Shown one piece after another: positions 1-7,276 of a DNA stretch of 16,143 nt. The notes under the pieces were generated by a model. That model was given only the letters and a program-made list of their open reading frames with translations, was not told the origin of the DNA and did no database searches. The position numbers were made by a program, and so were the translations under genes. Source of the stretch: Rhodoferax sp. (GTDB taxonomy: Bacteria; Pseudomonadota; Gammaproteobacteria; Burkholderiales; Burkholderiaceae_C); contig JAUXQA010000078.1 in assembly GCA_030683195.1 (NCBI GenBank), forward strand, positions 1 to 16,143, in the 5' to 3' direction. Within the stretch, counting starts at the first letter, position 1. Each line of letters opens with the position of its first letter.

Positions 1-21
1 TTTAAAAATTGGGGTTTGATT

Positions 22-663
22 ATGCTTGACCGGGACGGCTTTAGGCCCAACGTCGGCATCGTCCTGCTCAACCAGAAAAATCAGGTATTTTGGGGCAAGC
101 GAATTCGCACGCACTCGTGGCAGTTTCCGCAGGGTGGCATTGATCGGGGTGAAACCCCTGAACAAGCCATGATCCGTGAACTGCATGAGGAAGTGGGGCT
201 CTTCCAGGAGCATGTTCGCATTGTGGCCCGCACCCGAGACTGGTTGCGCTACGAGGTGCCGGACAGATATATCCGCCGCGATGCGCGCGGCCATTACAAA
301 GGCCAGAAACAAATCTGGTTCTTGCTTCAACTGGTAGGTCACGATTGGGATTTGAATCTTCGGGCGACTGATCATCCCGAGTTCGACGCATGGCGTTGGC
401 ATGATTATTGGGTGCCACTGGACTCTGTGGTGGAGTTCAAGCGGGGCGTCTATGAGATGGCATTGACAGAACTGTCCCGCTATCTGCCGCGTAACGAACA
501 CAGAAACCGTTTTTTACGGCACGGTGCCCGCCCACACGACCAGGATATGGCCTACGACCTGATGCCCGGTGCGGGTTTTGAGTTGCCGCCAGGCGGCTCA
601 TTTGAGCCCCAACCTCAAGCGAGTTATGAACTTGGCACATCAGAAAAACGCCATGGCGCTTAA
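22..663 (+). CDS. rppH: RNA pyrophosphohydrolase RppH (Nudix)
   Basis: RppH removes pyrophosphate from the 5' triphosphate end of mRNAs in the cytoplasm, which opens them to RNase E decay. The protein is 213 aa from the ATG at 22. A TTG two codons upstream is in frame, but the family N-terminus (MLDRxGFRPNVGI) begins at this ATG, and a GGGG run lies just before it. The Nudix box spans residues 38-60 (G38, E44, R52-E53, E56-E57, G59) and carries the metal-binding glutamates. The segment after the box (WLRYEVPxxYIR, KGQKQIWFLLQL) is typical of RppH and separates it from MutT-type Nudix proteins. E. coli RppH is about 176 aa. The extra length here is a C-terminal tail of glycine, proline and glutamine with four octapeptide repeats. 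The 3' end overlaps the next gene in another frame. Family assignment is secure; the role of the tail is unknown. Confidence 0.95.
   Translation: MLDRDGFRPNVGIVLLNQKNQVFWGKRIRTHSWQFPQGGIDRGETPEQAMIRELHEEVGLFQEHVRIVARTRDWLRYEVPDRYIRRDARGHYKGQKQIWFLLQLVGHDWDLNLRATDHPEFDAWRWHDYWVPLDSVVEFKRGVYEMALTELSRYLPRNEHRNRFLRHGARPHDQDMAYDLMPGAGFELPPGGSFEPQPQASYELGTSEKRHGA
550..645 (+). repeat. Four tandem octapeptide repeats in the RppH tail
   Basis: Residues 177-208 of RppH read as four successive 8-residue units: AYDLMPGA, GFELPPGG, SFEPQPQA and SYELGTSE. The aromatic residues (Y178, F186, F194, Y202) are exactly eight apart and each is followed by D or E. The underlying 24-nt units have diverged at DNA level, so this is an old protein-level repeat and not a recent slippage product. 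No function can be read from it. Confidence 0.7.
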
Positions 664-1150
664 GCAACTGGCTTGGCTGGGATTCATACTGGTCGCGAGC
701 AGCGCTTCTGCGCAACTTTTCAGCACGGACCCCCTGTGGAACGAGTCAGAGGTGCCGGCTCCACCAGCCTTCAGCAAAGACAAATTGATTCCGATCAACA
801 TGCCCGGCTATGTCTCGGTGCGACTGGGCATTGACCCCGGCGCTTTGGCAGTTACTCCCGATGGGGTAGTTCGGTACGTGGTGGTGGCCGTCAATGAGTC
901 CGGCTCAATGAGCGCCATGTATGAGGGAATTCGATGTGCCAGCGGAGAGACTAAAACTTACGCCCGCTTTTCAGGCAATGGACCATGGATCTCTGCGCAA
1001 GATCCGCAATGGCAAGACCTCAATGGCAGTCTCCCCTCAAAACACGCTCTGGTTTTGGCCAGACAAGGCGTTTGCGAAGGCCGGTCTACGGCCTCAAAAT
1101 CAGCTGCAAGTATTGTTTCCAGGTTGAAAGCCCCAAAACTTGACTACTGA
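653..1150 (+). CDS. CNP1-like family secreted protein (uncharacterised)
   Basis: This is a 165-aa protein of unknown function that fits the CNP1-like family of beta- and gammaproteobacteria. Residues 1-20 form a signal peptide: K4, then a hydrophobic stretch ending ASA, with likely cleavage before Q21. There is no lipobox cysteine, so it is predicted to be soluble in the periplasm. The mature part has only two cysteines, C95 in the family-like block YEGIRCASGE and C141 near LVLARQGVC, which could form a disulfide. The ATG at 653 gives the cleanest signal peptide and overlaps the rppH end by 11 bases. An in-frame ATG at 626 would add nine residues and cannot be excluded. The position suggests co-transcription with rppH and translation coupled to it. 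Family call is fairly confident; function is not known. Confidence 0.75.
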   Translation: MALKQLAWLGFILVASSASAQLFSTDPLWNESEVPAPPAFSKDKLIPINMPGYVSVRLGIDPGALAVTPDGVVRYVVVAVNESGSMSAMYEGIRCASGETKTYARFSGNGPWISAQDPQWQDLNGSLPSKHALVLARQGVCEGRSTASKSAASIVSRLKAPKLDY

Positions 1151-1176
1151 TTTGAGGGTTTCTCGGGCAGTTGGCC

Positions 1177-1201
1177 AAAAGAAGCCCATCTAAGCAGGCT
1201 T
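1177..1201 (-). terminator. Weak candidate terminator after proB
   Basis: Just past the proB stop, the minus strand can form a 5-bp stem (AAGCC with GGCTT, 1197-1201 with 1182-1186) around a 10-nt loop, followed by CTTTT. The stem is short and the T run brief, so this is only a possible terminator. Nothing else of note lies in the 51-base gap between the convergent genes. Confidence 0.3.
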
Positions 1202-2335
1202 TCAGCGGGTCAGCACCAGATTATCCCGGTGCACCATCTCTGGCTCTGCTGCATAACCCAACAGTTTTTCGAATTCATTGGAAGGTTTACGGCAAATCAG
1301 TCGGGCCTCTGCACTCGCATAGTTGGCCAGGCCACGAGCCATCTCAGTGCCCAGGGAATCGCGAATGGCGATGACATCTCCGCGTGAGAAGTCACCCTCC
1401 ACACCAACCATCCCGATGGGCAAAAGGCTTTTACCTTCGTCGCGCAACTTGGCTACGGCGCCGTCATCCACAGTCACCGAACCGCGCATTTGCAGATGAT
1501 CGGCAATCCATTGCTTGCGCGCCTGCGTCTTCTGAGTTTGCGCGACCAGCAGCGTTCCTATCGGCTCACCCTGAGTCAGTCGCACCAGAGCATCCTCTTC
1601 ACGACCCCAGGCGATCACGGTCGATGCACCCGAACCGGCCGCACGTTTGGCCGCCAATATTTTGGTGATCATGCCGCCACGACCGATGCTTGAACCAGCT
1701 CCACCAGCCATCGCCTCCAGCGCGGGGTCACCCGCCTTGGCTTCATGGACAAATTTGGCACTCAAGTCCTTGCGGGGATCAGCGGTAAACAAGCCCTTCT
1801 GGTCGGTCAAAATAACCAGCGCATCGGCCTCCACCAAGTTGGCAACCAAGGCCCCCAGCGTGTCGTTGTCGCCAAATTTGATTTCGTCGTTCACCACCGT
1901 GTCGTTTTCATTGATGACTGGCACAACGCCCAGCTTCAGCAAGGTGAGTAGCGTGGAGCGGGCGTTCAGGTACCTTTCACGGTCCGCCAAGTCCGCGTGA
2001 GTCAGCAAGACTTGGGCACTGCCCAAGCCGTTCTCACGCAACTTGGTTTCATACATTTGTGCCAGCCCCATCTGCCCCACAGCGGCAGCCGCCTGCAACT
2101 CGTGAATTTCATGCGGTCGACTGGACCAACCCAATCTCTTCATGCCCTCAGCAATCGCGCCGCTGGATACCATGATCACCTCACGCCCGCTGCGCACCAG
2201 AATCGACATCTGACGGCACCACTCACCGATAGCGACCTCGTCCAGGCCACGGCCGTCGTTGGTCACCAAACTGGAGCCAACCTTGACGACAATGCGTCTC
2301 GCATCACGCAAAGTGCTGTTAGCCACGGAAGTCAT
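1202..2335 (-). CDS. proB: Glutamate 5-kinase ProB
   Basis: ProB phosphorylates L-glutamate to glutamyl 5-phosphate with ATP. It is the first, proline-inhibited step of proline synthesis in the cytoplasm. The 377-aa protein has the amino-acid-kinase fold first: VVKVGSS at 16-22, VSSGA near 55-59, NEND at 141-144, FGDND at 153-157 and LTDQKGL at 175-181, all typical substrate, nucleotide and phosphate-binding segments. A C-terminal PUA domain follows from about residue 280 to 365. Length matches the two-domain form seen in E. coli. The start is fixed by a 4-base ATGA overlap with the obgE stop, so translation is probably coupled to obgE. The gene converges on the CNP1-like gene. No proA is present in the window. 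Confidence 0.97.
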   Translation of the reverse strand: MTSVANSTLRDARRIVVKVGSSLVTNDGRGLDEVAIGEWCRQMSILVRSGREVIMVSSGAIAEGMKRLGWSSRPHEIHELQAAAAVGQMGLAQMYETKLRENGLGSAQVLLTHADLADRERYLNARSTLLTLLKLGVVPVINENDTVVNDEIKFGDNDTLGALVANLVEADALVILTDQKGLFTADPRKDLSAKFVHEAKAGDPALEAMAGGAGSSIGRGGMITKILAAKRAAGSGASTVIAWGREEDALVRLTQGEPIGTLLVAQTQKTQARKQWIADHLQMRGSVTVDDGAVAKLRDEGKSLLPIGMVGVEGDFSRGDVIAIRDSLGTEMARGLANYASAEARLICRKPSNEFEKLLGYAAEPEMVHRDNLVLTR

Positions 2336-3399
2336 TCGGGATCAACAACAAAACGAGGATCGATCTCCTCAGGTGTTTGCTCGGCCGTTTGCTGGGCCTT
2401 GACATGCTGATAAACAATCTTGATCAGGGACTCACAACCCTCGCGGGTTAGCGCAGAAATCTCGAAAACCGGCCCCTTGAACTTCAATCGTTTCACGAAA
2501 TCCTTGACCAAGGCAGCACGCTCCTCCATGGGCACCATGTCCAGCTTGTTGAGCACGAGCCAGCGGGGCTTGTCATAGAGAGCCGGATCGTATTTCTTGA
2601 GCTCATTCACAATCGCCTTGGCTTGGGCAACCGTGTCAACACCTTCATCAAACGGAGCCATGTCGACCACGTGCAACAGCAGACGTGTGCGCTGCAAATG
2701 ACGTAAAAACAAATGACCCAAGCCGGCACCTTCAGAGGCGCCCTCAATCAGACCAGGCAGATCAGCGACCACAAAGCTCTGCTCTGGCCCAACCCGAACC
2801 ACTCCCAAATTGGGGTGCAGCGTCGTAAAGGGGTAATCCGCAATACGCGGGCGAGCGTTCGAGATGGCTGAAATGAGCGTTGACTTGCCTGCATTGGGCA
2901 TGCCCAGCAGACCCACGTCGGCCAAGACCTTGAGTTCGAGCTTGAGCTCGCGCTTTTCGCCCGGCCAACCCGGCGTTTTTTGCCGTGGCGCACGGTTAAT
3001 TGCGCTTTTGAAGCGCATGTTTCCAAAGCCACCGTCGCCACCTTTGGCGATGGTGATCACTTCACCGGGCGTAATCAACTCAAACAGAACCTCACCGGTT
3101 TCCGCGTCTGAAATGATTGTGCCTACCGGCATTTTCAGGGTGATGTCGGCACCTGCAGCGCCAAACATGTCGGAGCCCATGCCGTGCTCCCCGCGCTTGG
3201 CATCGTGGCGCCGGGAGAACCGGTAATCCACCAAGGTATTGAGGTTGGAATCTGCCACAGCAAACACGTGACCGCCGCGCCCACCGTCTCCGCCGTTAGG
3301 GCCACCAAACTCTTTGTATTTCTCGTGGCGAAACGAGACACACCCTGCCCCGCCGTCTCCCGCCGAGATATCGATATAGGCTTCGTCAACGAACTTCAT
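2332..3399 (-). CDS. obgE: Obg family GTPase ObgE/CgtA
   Basis: This is an essential GTPase that binds the 50S ribosomal subunit and acts in its late assembly and in stress signalling. The 355-aa protein starts with the glycine-rich Obg fold (about 1-159, for example GDGGAGC and GGDGGRGG). The G domain follows: P-loop G166-T174 (GMPNAGKST), DLPG at 213-216, NKLD at 284-287 and SAL at 315-317. The tail after the G domain is short and acidic, about 20 residues, and lacks the extra C-terminal domain of some homologues; E. coli ObgE is about 390 aa. The start has a GGAAAG ribosome site five bases upstream. Location after rplU-rpmA is the usual arrangement, but a strong terminator separates them here. 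The gene therefore needs read-through or its own promoter in the 172-base gap, where I found no clear one. Confidence 0.97.
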   Translation of the reverse strand: MKFVDEAYIDISAGDGGAGCVSFRHEKYKEFGGPNGGDGGRGGHVFAVADSNLNTLVDYRFSRRHDAKRGEHGMGSDMFGAAGADITLKMPVGTIISDAETGEVLFELITPGEVITIAKGGDGGFGNMRFKSAINRAPRQKTPGWPGEKRELKLELKVLADVGLLGMPNAGKSTLISAISNARPRIADYPFTTLHPNLGVVRVGPEQSFVVADLPGLIEGASEGAGLGHLFLRHLQRTRLLLHVVDMAPFDEGVDTVAQAKAIVNELKKYDPALYDKPRWLVLNKLDMVPMEERAALVKDFVKRLKFKGPVFEISALTREGCESLIKIVYQHVKAQQTAEQTPEEIDPRFVVDPE

Positions 3400-3523
3400 G
3401 ATTTCTTTCCATTTCTAATTCAATGCGCTGTGTCGCTATTGCGCCATGCCGTAACAGAGCACTGTCTGTGCCGGTGCGTCTAACCTCGCATTGAACCAAA
3501 AGCGGCGTCAGACTTCACAAACG

Positions 3524-3548
3524 AAAAACCCCGCGCAGTGCGCAGGGT
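3524..3548 (-). terminator. Intrinsic terminator after rpmA
   Basis: Read on the minus strand, the stem pairs 3545-3548 with 3528-3531 (ACCC with GGGT) and 3540-3543 with 3533-3536 (GCGC with GCGC). There is one mismatch (3544/3532) and a 3-nt loop, followed directly by TTTTT (3528-3524). It lies 24 bases past the rpmA stop. It should end or attenuate the rplU-rpmA transcript before obgE. Confidence 0.85.
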
Positions 3549-3571
3549 CTTGACTGAAAGTTTCTAGCAGT

Positions 3572-3829
3572 TTATGCCGAAACAACGCTCACTGTGTGCT
3601 TGTTCAATGCGCCTTTGACAGCAAACAAAACATTGCCCTCAACCAGTGAAAACAACGTGTGATCTTTGCCCATACCCACATTGTTGCCGGGGTGGAACTT
3701 GGTCCCGCGCTGGCGAATAATAATTGCGCCTGCACTTACCAACTCGCCACCGAATTTCTTGACGCCGAGCATTTTTGGCTTGGAGTCGCGACCATTTCGC
3801 GTAGAGCCGCCGCCTTTTTTCTGTGCCAT
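3572..3829 (-). CDS. rpmA: 50S ribosomal protein L27
   Basis: L27 is a component of the large ribosomal subunit whose N-terminal tail reaches the peptidyl-transferase centre. The 85-aa protein begins MAQKKGGGSTRNGRDS, the conserved flexible tail, with no cleavable N-terminal extension of the kind seen in Firmicutes. The body shows GVKKFGGE, GAIIIRQRGTKFHPG and GMGKDHTLF, all standard for the family, and the length is normal. It lies 12 bases after rplU, with an AGGGAA ribosome site directly after the rplU stop. The two are clearly one transcript, and a strong hairpin terminator follows. Confidence 0.98.
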   Translation of the reverse strand: MAQKKGGGSTRNGRDSKPKMLGVKKFGGELVSAGAIIIRQRGTKFHPGNNVGMGKDHTLFSLVEGNVLFAVKGALNKHTVSVVSA

Positions 3830-3841
3830 GACCCGTTCCCT

Positions 3842-4153
3842 TTAAGCCGCAATTGCACCAATCAGCAGTTCAGTGAACTGTTGACGATGACCTTGACGTT
3901 TTTGGTAATGCTTACGACGACGCATTTTAAAAATGCTGACTTTGTCGTGCTTGCCGTGAGCCACAACCGTGACACTCACGGTTGCGCCGGACACCAAGGG
4001 AGTCCCGACCTTCAATTCTGCGCCGTTGCCGACTGCGAGAACCTGATCGAACACAATCTCTTGGCCTACGTCCGCAGCAATCTGTTCTACTTTAATTTTT
4101 TCGCCGGCTGCAACTCGATATTGCTTGCCGCCGGTTTTTATGACCGCGTACAT
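3842..4153 (-). CDS. rplU: 50S ribosomal protein L21
   Basis: L21 is a large-subunit ribosomal protein that binds 23S rRNA. The 103-aa protein starts MYAVIKTGGKQYRV, the family signature, and ends in the basic RNA-binding segment KMRRRKHYQKRQGHRQ. A GAGG ribosome site is seven bases before the ATG. It is the first gene of the rplU-rpmA unit and is divergent from ispB. A candidate extended -10 promoter sits about 50 bases upstream, giving a leader of roughly 43 bases. No separate L21 autoregulatory leader structure is convincing in that stretch. Confidence 0.98.
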   Translation of the reverse strand: MYAVIKTGGKQYRVAAGEKIKVEQIAADVGQEIVFDQVLAVGNGAELKVGTPLVSGATVSVTVVAHGKHDKVSIFKMRRRKHYQKRQGHRQQFTELLIGAIAA

Positions 4154-4202
4154 GTTGACCTCTTCAATTTAGCTCCGGGAACGAATTTTCTCAGAGCCCG
4201 AT

Positions 4203-4211
4203 ATCATAACA
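4203..4211 (-). promoter_or_regulatory. Candidate rplU extended -10 promoter
   Basis: On the minus strand this reads TGTTATGAT, an extended -10 (TGn plus TATGAT, one change from TATAAT). The -35 region is weak, which is common with extended -10 elements. The start of transcription would fall near 4196, about 43 bases before the rplU ATG. It is inferred from the motif only. Confidence 0.5.
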
Positions 4212-4272
4212 TGGGTGGTGCTTGACCAGACCCCGTCTTACCCCGCGCGAGAATCACGCTGCTTGGGCTTTC

Positions 4273-4278
4273 TATAAT
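4273..4278 (+). promoter_or_regulatory. Candidate ispB -10 element (TATAAT)
   Basis: This is a perfect TATAAT in the divergent gap between rplU and ispB. The hexamer 17 bases upstream (about 4250-4255) does not resemble TTGACA. Transcription would start near 4285, about 52 bases before the ATG at 4337. That leaves the upstream TTG at 4292 almost leaderless and favours the later start. Confidence 0.5.
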
Positions 4279-4336
4279 CGGGATTCACAATTTGGTACCT
4301 GTCTTGCAAGTTAACTCTTCCAACACCACCCCCTCA

Positions 4337-5287
4337 ATGTCCGTTATCGCGCAAGATATGCACGAGGTTGACTTGGTCATTGCACGTCGGCTGGAGTCCG
4401 AAGTGCCGCTCATTGGCCAAGTTTCACGCTACATCATCGCCGCTGGCGGCAAACGATTGCGTCCGGCGCTCCTGCTTTTAACCAGCGGTGCGCTCGGATT
4501 TAGTGGCACGCAACGGTTCAACCTGGCCGCAGTCGTGGAATTCATTCACACGGCCACTTTGCTGCACGATGATGTCGTGGATGACTCTGCCTTGCGCAGA
4601 GGCAATGCGACTGCCAATGAAACCTTTGGCAATCCGGCCAGTGTGCTGGTTGGAGACTTCCTCTACTCACGAGCATTCCAAATGATGGTTGATGCTCAAG
4701 ACATGCGCGTCATGGAGGTTCTTGCTGAAGCGACCAATGTGATCGCCGAAGGCGAAGTGCTTCAGTTGATGAACATGCACAACGCCAGCCTCGATGAGGC
4801 GGGTTATATCCGGGTAATCCGCTCCAAAACAGCTAAATTATTTGAATCCAGCGCGAGGGTTGGCGCGCTCTTGGCCGGGTGCACCAAAGACATGGAAGAA
4901 GCCTGTGCCACTTACGGTCAAGCACTGGGCACTGCCTTTCAGGTGATTGACGATGTTCTGGATTACACCGGTGAAGCGGACATCATGGGGAAAAATCTCG
5001 GTGATGATTTGCGGGAAGGTAAAATCACCTTGCCGCTGATTGCTGCAATGGAACGTGGCACGGCCGATCAACAAAACCTCATCCGGGAGGCCATCGAAAC
5101 CGGTGGCGTTGCCATGCTGGACCAAGTCGTGCAGATCGTCACAACGACAGGCGCACTGGACGTTGCTCGAGAATATGCCACTCAAGAGGCGCACCGTGCA
5201 ACCTCTGCCGCACGCCAACTTCCCGCTGGACCGCACACGACGTGTTTGATAGAGCTGTCAACGAGTTTGCTTGGCCGGAAATTCTGA
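4337..5287 (+). CDS. ispB: Octaprenyl diphosphate synthase IspB
   Basis: IspB is a trans-prenyltransferase that extends farnesyl diphosphate with isopentenyl units to make the long side chain of ubiquinone, expected to be C40 in this bacterial group. From the ATG at 4337 it is 316 aa, close to E. coli IspB. The first aspartate-rich motif DDVVD is at 78-82 and the second, DDVLD, at 205-209. Other family blocks are GGKRLRPAL (37-45), the RRGN that follows the first motif, and GKNLGDDLREGK (218-229). An in-frame TTG at 4292 would add 15 residues. I prefer the ATG because a TATAAT lies at 4273-4278, though no good ribosome site precedes either start. Chain length cannot be proved from sequence; a solanesyl-type product is the alternative. 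Confidence 0.93.
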   Translation: MSVIAQDMHEVDLVIARRLESEVPLIGQVSRYIIAAGGKRLRPALLLLTSGALGFSGTQRFNLAAVVEFIHTATLLHDDVVDDSALRRGNATANETFGNPASVLVGDFLYSRAFQMMVDAQDMRVMEVLAEATNVIAEGEVLQLMNMHNASLDEAGYIRVIRSKTAKLFESSARVGALLAGCTKDMEEACATYGQALGTAFQVIDDVLDYTGEADIMGKNLGDDLREGKITLPLIAAMERGTADQQNLIREAIETGGVAMLDQVVQIVTTTGALDVAREYATQEAHRATSAARQLPAGPHTTCLIELSTSLLGRKF

Positions 5288-5308
5288 TGCCAAGCTGCAG
5301 ATATGCGT

Positions 5309-5381
5309 CGAAGTTTGGCGCAGCCTCGTAACGCACTTCGATCTGAATGAAGGGATGGGAGATTCGAATTCGCGTAGTGGA
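5309..5381 (+). pseudogene. Degenerate tRNA-Pro-like sequence
   Basis: The stretch matches bacterial tRNA-Pro across its full length with every arm at the right spacing. The D arm reads GCGCAGCCTCGTAACGCA (5318-5335), against GCGCAGCCTGGTAGCGCA in typical tRNA-Pro. The anticodon stem is 5336-5340 with 5348-5352 (four Watson-Crick pairs and one G-T). The anticodon loop is 7 nt and the T loop TTCGAAT (5363-5369) is intact. It is broken elsewhere: the acceptor stem pairs at only 2 of 7 positions, the T stem at 3 of 5, the D stem has lost one pair, and G18 is now C (5327). The anticodon position reads CTG (5343-5345), not a proline anticodon. No CCA follows. I infer a decayed tRNA gene. The rest of the gap 5288-5517 shows no gene or convincing promoter. 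Confidence 0.7.
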
Positions 5382-5517
5382 AAAGAAAATTGGCGAAAGA
5401 CCTCTACACGCGGACTAACCCCACAGACTGTCAGCCGGAAACAAGATACAGAAGCGGGCAATCAGCCCCAGGACGCCAAGCACACAGGCTTCTAGTGACG
5501 TAGTACAGTCTTGCTCT

Positions 5518-7254
5518 ATGGCTGCTATCGACTCCACCTCTCGCGAATCTTCTACGACTGCCCTTCCAGGCTTGGGGCGCGCTCTTGTATTGGCTGGAAA
5601 ACTGGGCCAAAAAGCCGCAGAAGAAATTTACCGCAAAGCGCAAACCAGTCGCACGAGCTTCATCGCCGAACTTACCGGCTCAGGGGTTGTTTCTGCATAC
5701 GATCTGGCCCACACCATGTCAACTGCTTTTGCAGCTCCCTTGGTGGACCTTGATGCCATCAATCCCCTTCGGCTGCCCAAAGATCTTCTGGACGGGAAGA
5801 TTTGCCAAGACTATCGAATAGTGGTCTTGAGCAAGCGAAACAGCCGGCTGATCGTGGCCACTGCTGACCCCTCTGATCAACAAGCCGCTGAAAAAATCAA
5901 GTTTGCCACTCAGCTGGGCGTCGATTGGGTCATTGCCGAATACGACAAACTGCTGAAACTGGTCGCTGCGAATGCAACGACCGCAGCTGAGGCCATGGAC
6001 AACATCATTGGCGGCGGCGACTTTGAATTTGATGAACTTTCAGCAGAAGTCATCACGGACACCCCGGACATGTCGACCTCAGAGGTCGAAGATGCGCCAG
6101 TGGTCAAGTTTCTGCAAAAGATGCTCCTGGACGCGTTCAGTATGCGGGCCTCGGATTTGCATTTTGAGCCCTACGAACACAACTACCGAGTGCGCTTCCG
6201 GATTGACGGAGAACTAAGGGAGATTGCGTCTCCCCCCATTGCCATCAAGGACAAACTGGCTTCACGCATCAAAGTAATTTCCCGAATGGACATTTCGGAA
6301 AAGCGGGTTCCTCAGGACGGGAAGATGAAACTCAAGGTGGGACCGGATCGAGTCATCGACTTTCGGGTGAGTACGTTGCCGACACTTTTCGGCGAAAAGA
6401 TTGTGATCCGTATTCTTGATCCAAGCAGCGCCAAACTGGGCATTGATGCATTGGGTTATGAGCCGGAAGAAAAAGAGCGGCTGATGGAGGCCATTGCACG
6501 ACCTTACGGCATGATTTTGGTGACGGGTCCCACTGGCTCAGGCAAGACAGTGTCTTTGTACACCTGCCTGAACATGCTGAACAAGCCTGGCGTCAATATA
6601 GCTACCGCTGAAGATCCGTCCGAGATCAATTTGCCTGGCGTCAACCAGGTCAATATCAACGAAAAGGCTGGACTGACCTTTGCCGTCGCGCTCAAGTCAT
6701 TTCTGCGCCAGGATCCCGACATCATCATGGTCGGCGAAATCCGGGATCTGGAAACAGCCGATATTTCCATCAAGGCGGCGCAGACCGGTCACTTGGTTCT
6801 ATCGACGCTTCACACCAATGACGCACCCACCACCTTGACACGGATGCGCAACATGGGTATCGCGCCCTTCAACATCGCATCCAGCGTGATTCTGATCACT
6901 GCCCAGCGCTTGGCGAGACGCCTCTGCCCCAATTGCAAGACATCAATTGATATTCCCAAAAAAGCGTTGACTGATGCCGGCTACAGCGAAGACGACTTGA
7001 AATCACCTTGGGTTTCCTACCGCGCAGTGGGATGCACGATGTGCAATAACGGTTACAAAGGGCGTGTCGGCTTGTACCAGGTCATGCCGATCACCGAAGA
7101 TATTCAACGTATTATTTTGCGCGATGGCAGTGCCTTGGACATTGCCCAACAAGCCAAACTTGAAGGTGTTCGCTCGCTGAGGCAAGCGGGTCTGCATAAA
7201 GTCAAGCTGGGGATGACGTCCCTGGAAGAAGTGCTCGCCGTGACCAACGACTAA
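5518..7254 (+). CDS. pilB: Type IV pilus assembly ATPase PilB
   Basis: PilB is the hexameric cytoplasmic ATPase that drives pilus extension at the inner-membrane platform. The 578-aa protein has an N-terminal GspE/MshEN-type domain (about 20-150), a linker, and the secretion ATPase core. Walker A is GPTGSGKT (337-344), the Asp-box region lies around 215-260, the Walker B region is DIIMVGEIRD (401-410) and the His box is HLVLSTLHTND (425-435). Two CxxC pairs (C470/C473 and C506/C509) form the zinc site of extension ATPases; retraction ATPases such as PilT lack this and the N-terminal domain. The start MAAIDS resembles that of relatives, but no Shine-Dalgarno sequence precedes it, so initiation may be weak or leaderless. 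It heads the pilBCD run, with pilC 22 bases downstream. Confidence 0.97.
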   Translation: MAAIDSTSRESSTTALPGLGRALVLAGKLGQKAAEEIYRKAQTSRTSFIAELTGSGVVSAYDLAHTMSTAFAAPLVDLDAINPLRLPKDLLDGKICQDYRIVVLSKRNSRLIVATADPSDQQAAEKIKFATQLGVDWVIAEYDKLLKLVAANATTAAEAMDNIIGGGDFEFDELSAEVITDTPDMSTSEVEDAPVVKFLQKMLLDAFSMRASDLHFEPYEHNYRVRFRIDGELREIASPPIAIKDKLASRIKVISRMDISEKRVPQDGKMKLKVGPDRVIDFRVSTLPTLFGEKIVIRILDPSSAKLGIDALGYEPEEKERLMEAIARPYGMILVTGPTGSGKTVSLYTCLNMLNKPGVNIATAEDPSEINLPGVNQVNINEKAGLTFAVALKSFLRQDPDIIMVGEIRDLETADISIKAAQTGHLVLSTLHTNDAPTTLTRMRNMGIAPFNIASSVILITAQRLARRLCPNCKTSIDIPKKALTDAGYSEDDLKSPWVSYRAVGCTMCNNGYKGRVGLYQVMPITEDIQRIILRDGSALDIAQQAKLEGVRSLRQAGLHKVKLGMTSLEEVLAVTND

Positions 7255-7276
7255 AGCGAACCAAACGAGATACACC

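Noticed and set aside
4154..4196. rplU leader as an L21 autoregulatory RNA
   Set aside because: Only short, mutually exclusive 4-bp pairings (CGGG/CCCG and GCTC/GAGC) are possible in about 43 bases; too weak to call.
3659..4225. A 188-codon plus-strand open frame across rpmA and rplU
   Set aside because: It runs opposite both ribosomal protein genes and into the promoter region; composition is unlike a real protein of this genome.
5269..5295. 7-bp inverted repeat (GCTTGGC/GCCAAGC) across the ispB stop as a terminator
   Set aside because: The loop is 13 nt and no T run follows on the plus strand; not a credible intrinsic terminator.
5315..5330. TTGGCGC... as a sigma-54 -24/-12 promoter for pilB
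   Set aside because: The spacing to a GC doublet does not fit, TTGC is absent at -12, and the bases are better explained as the D arm of the tRNA relic.
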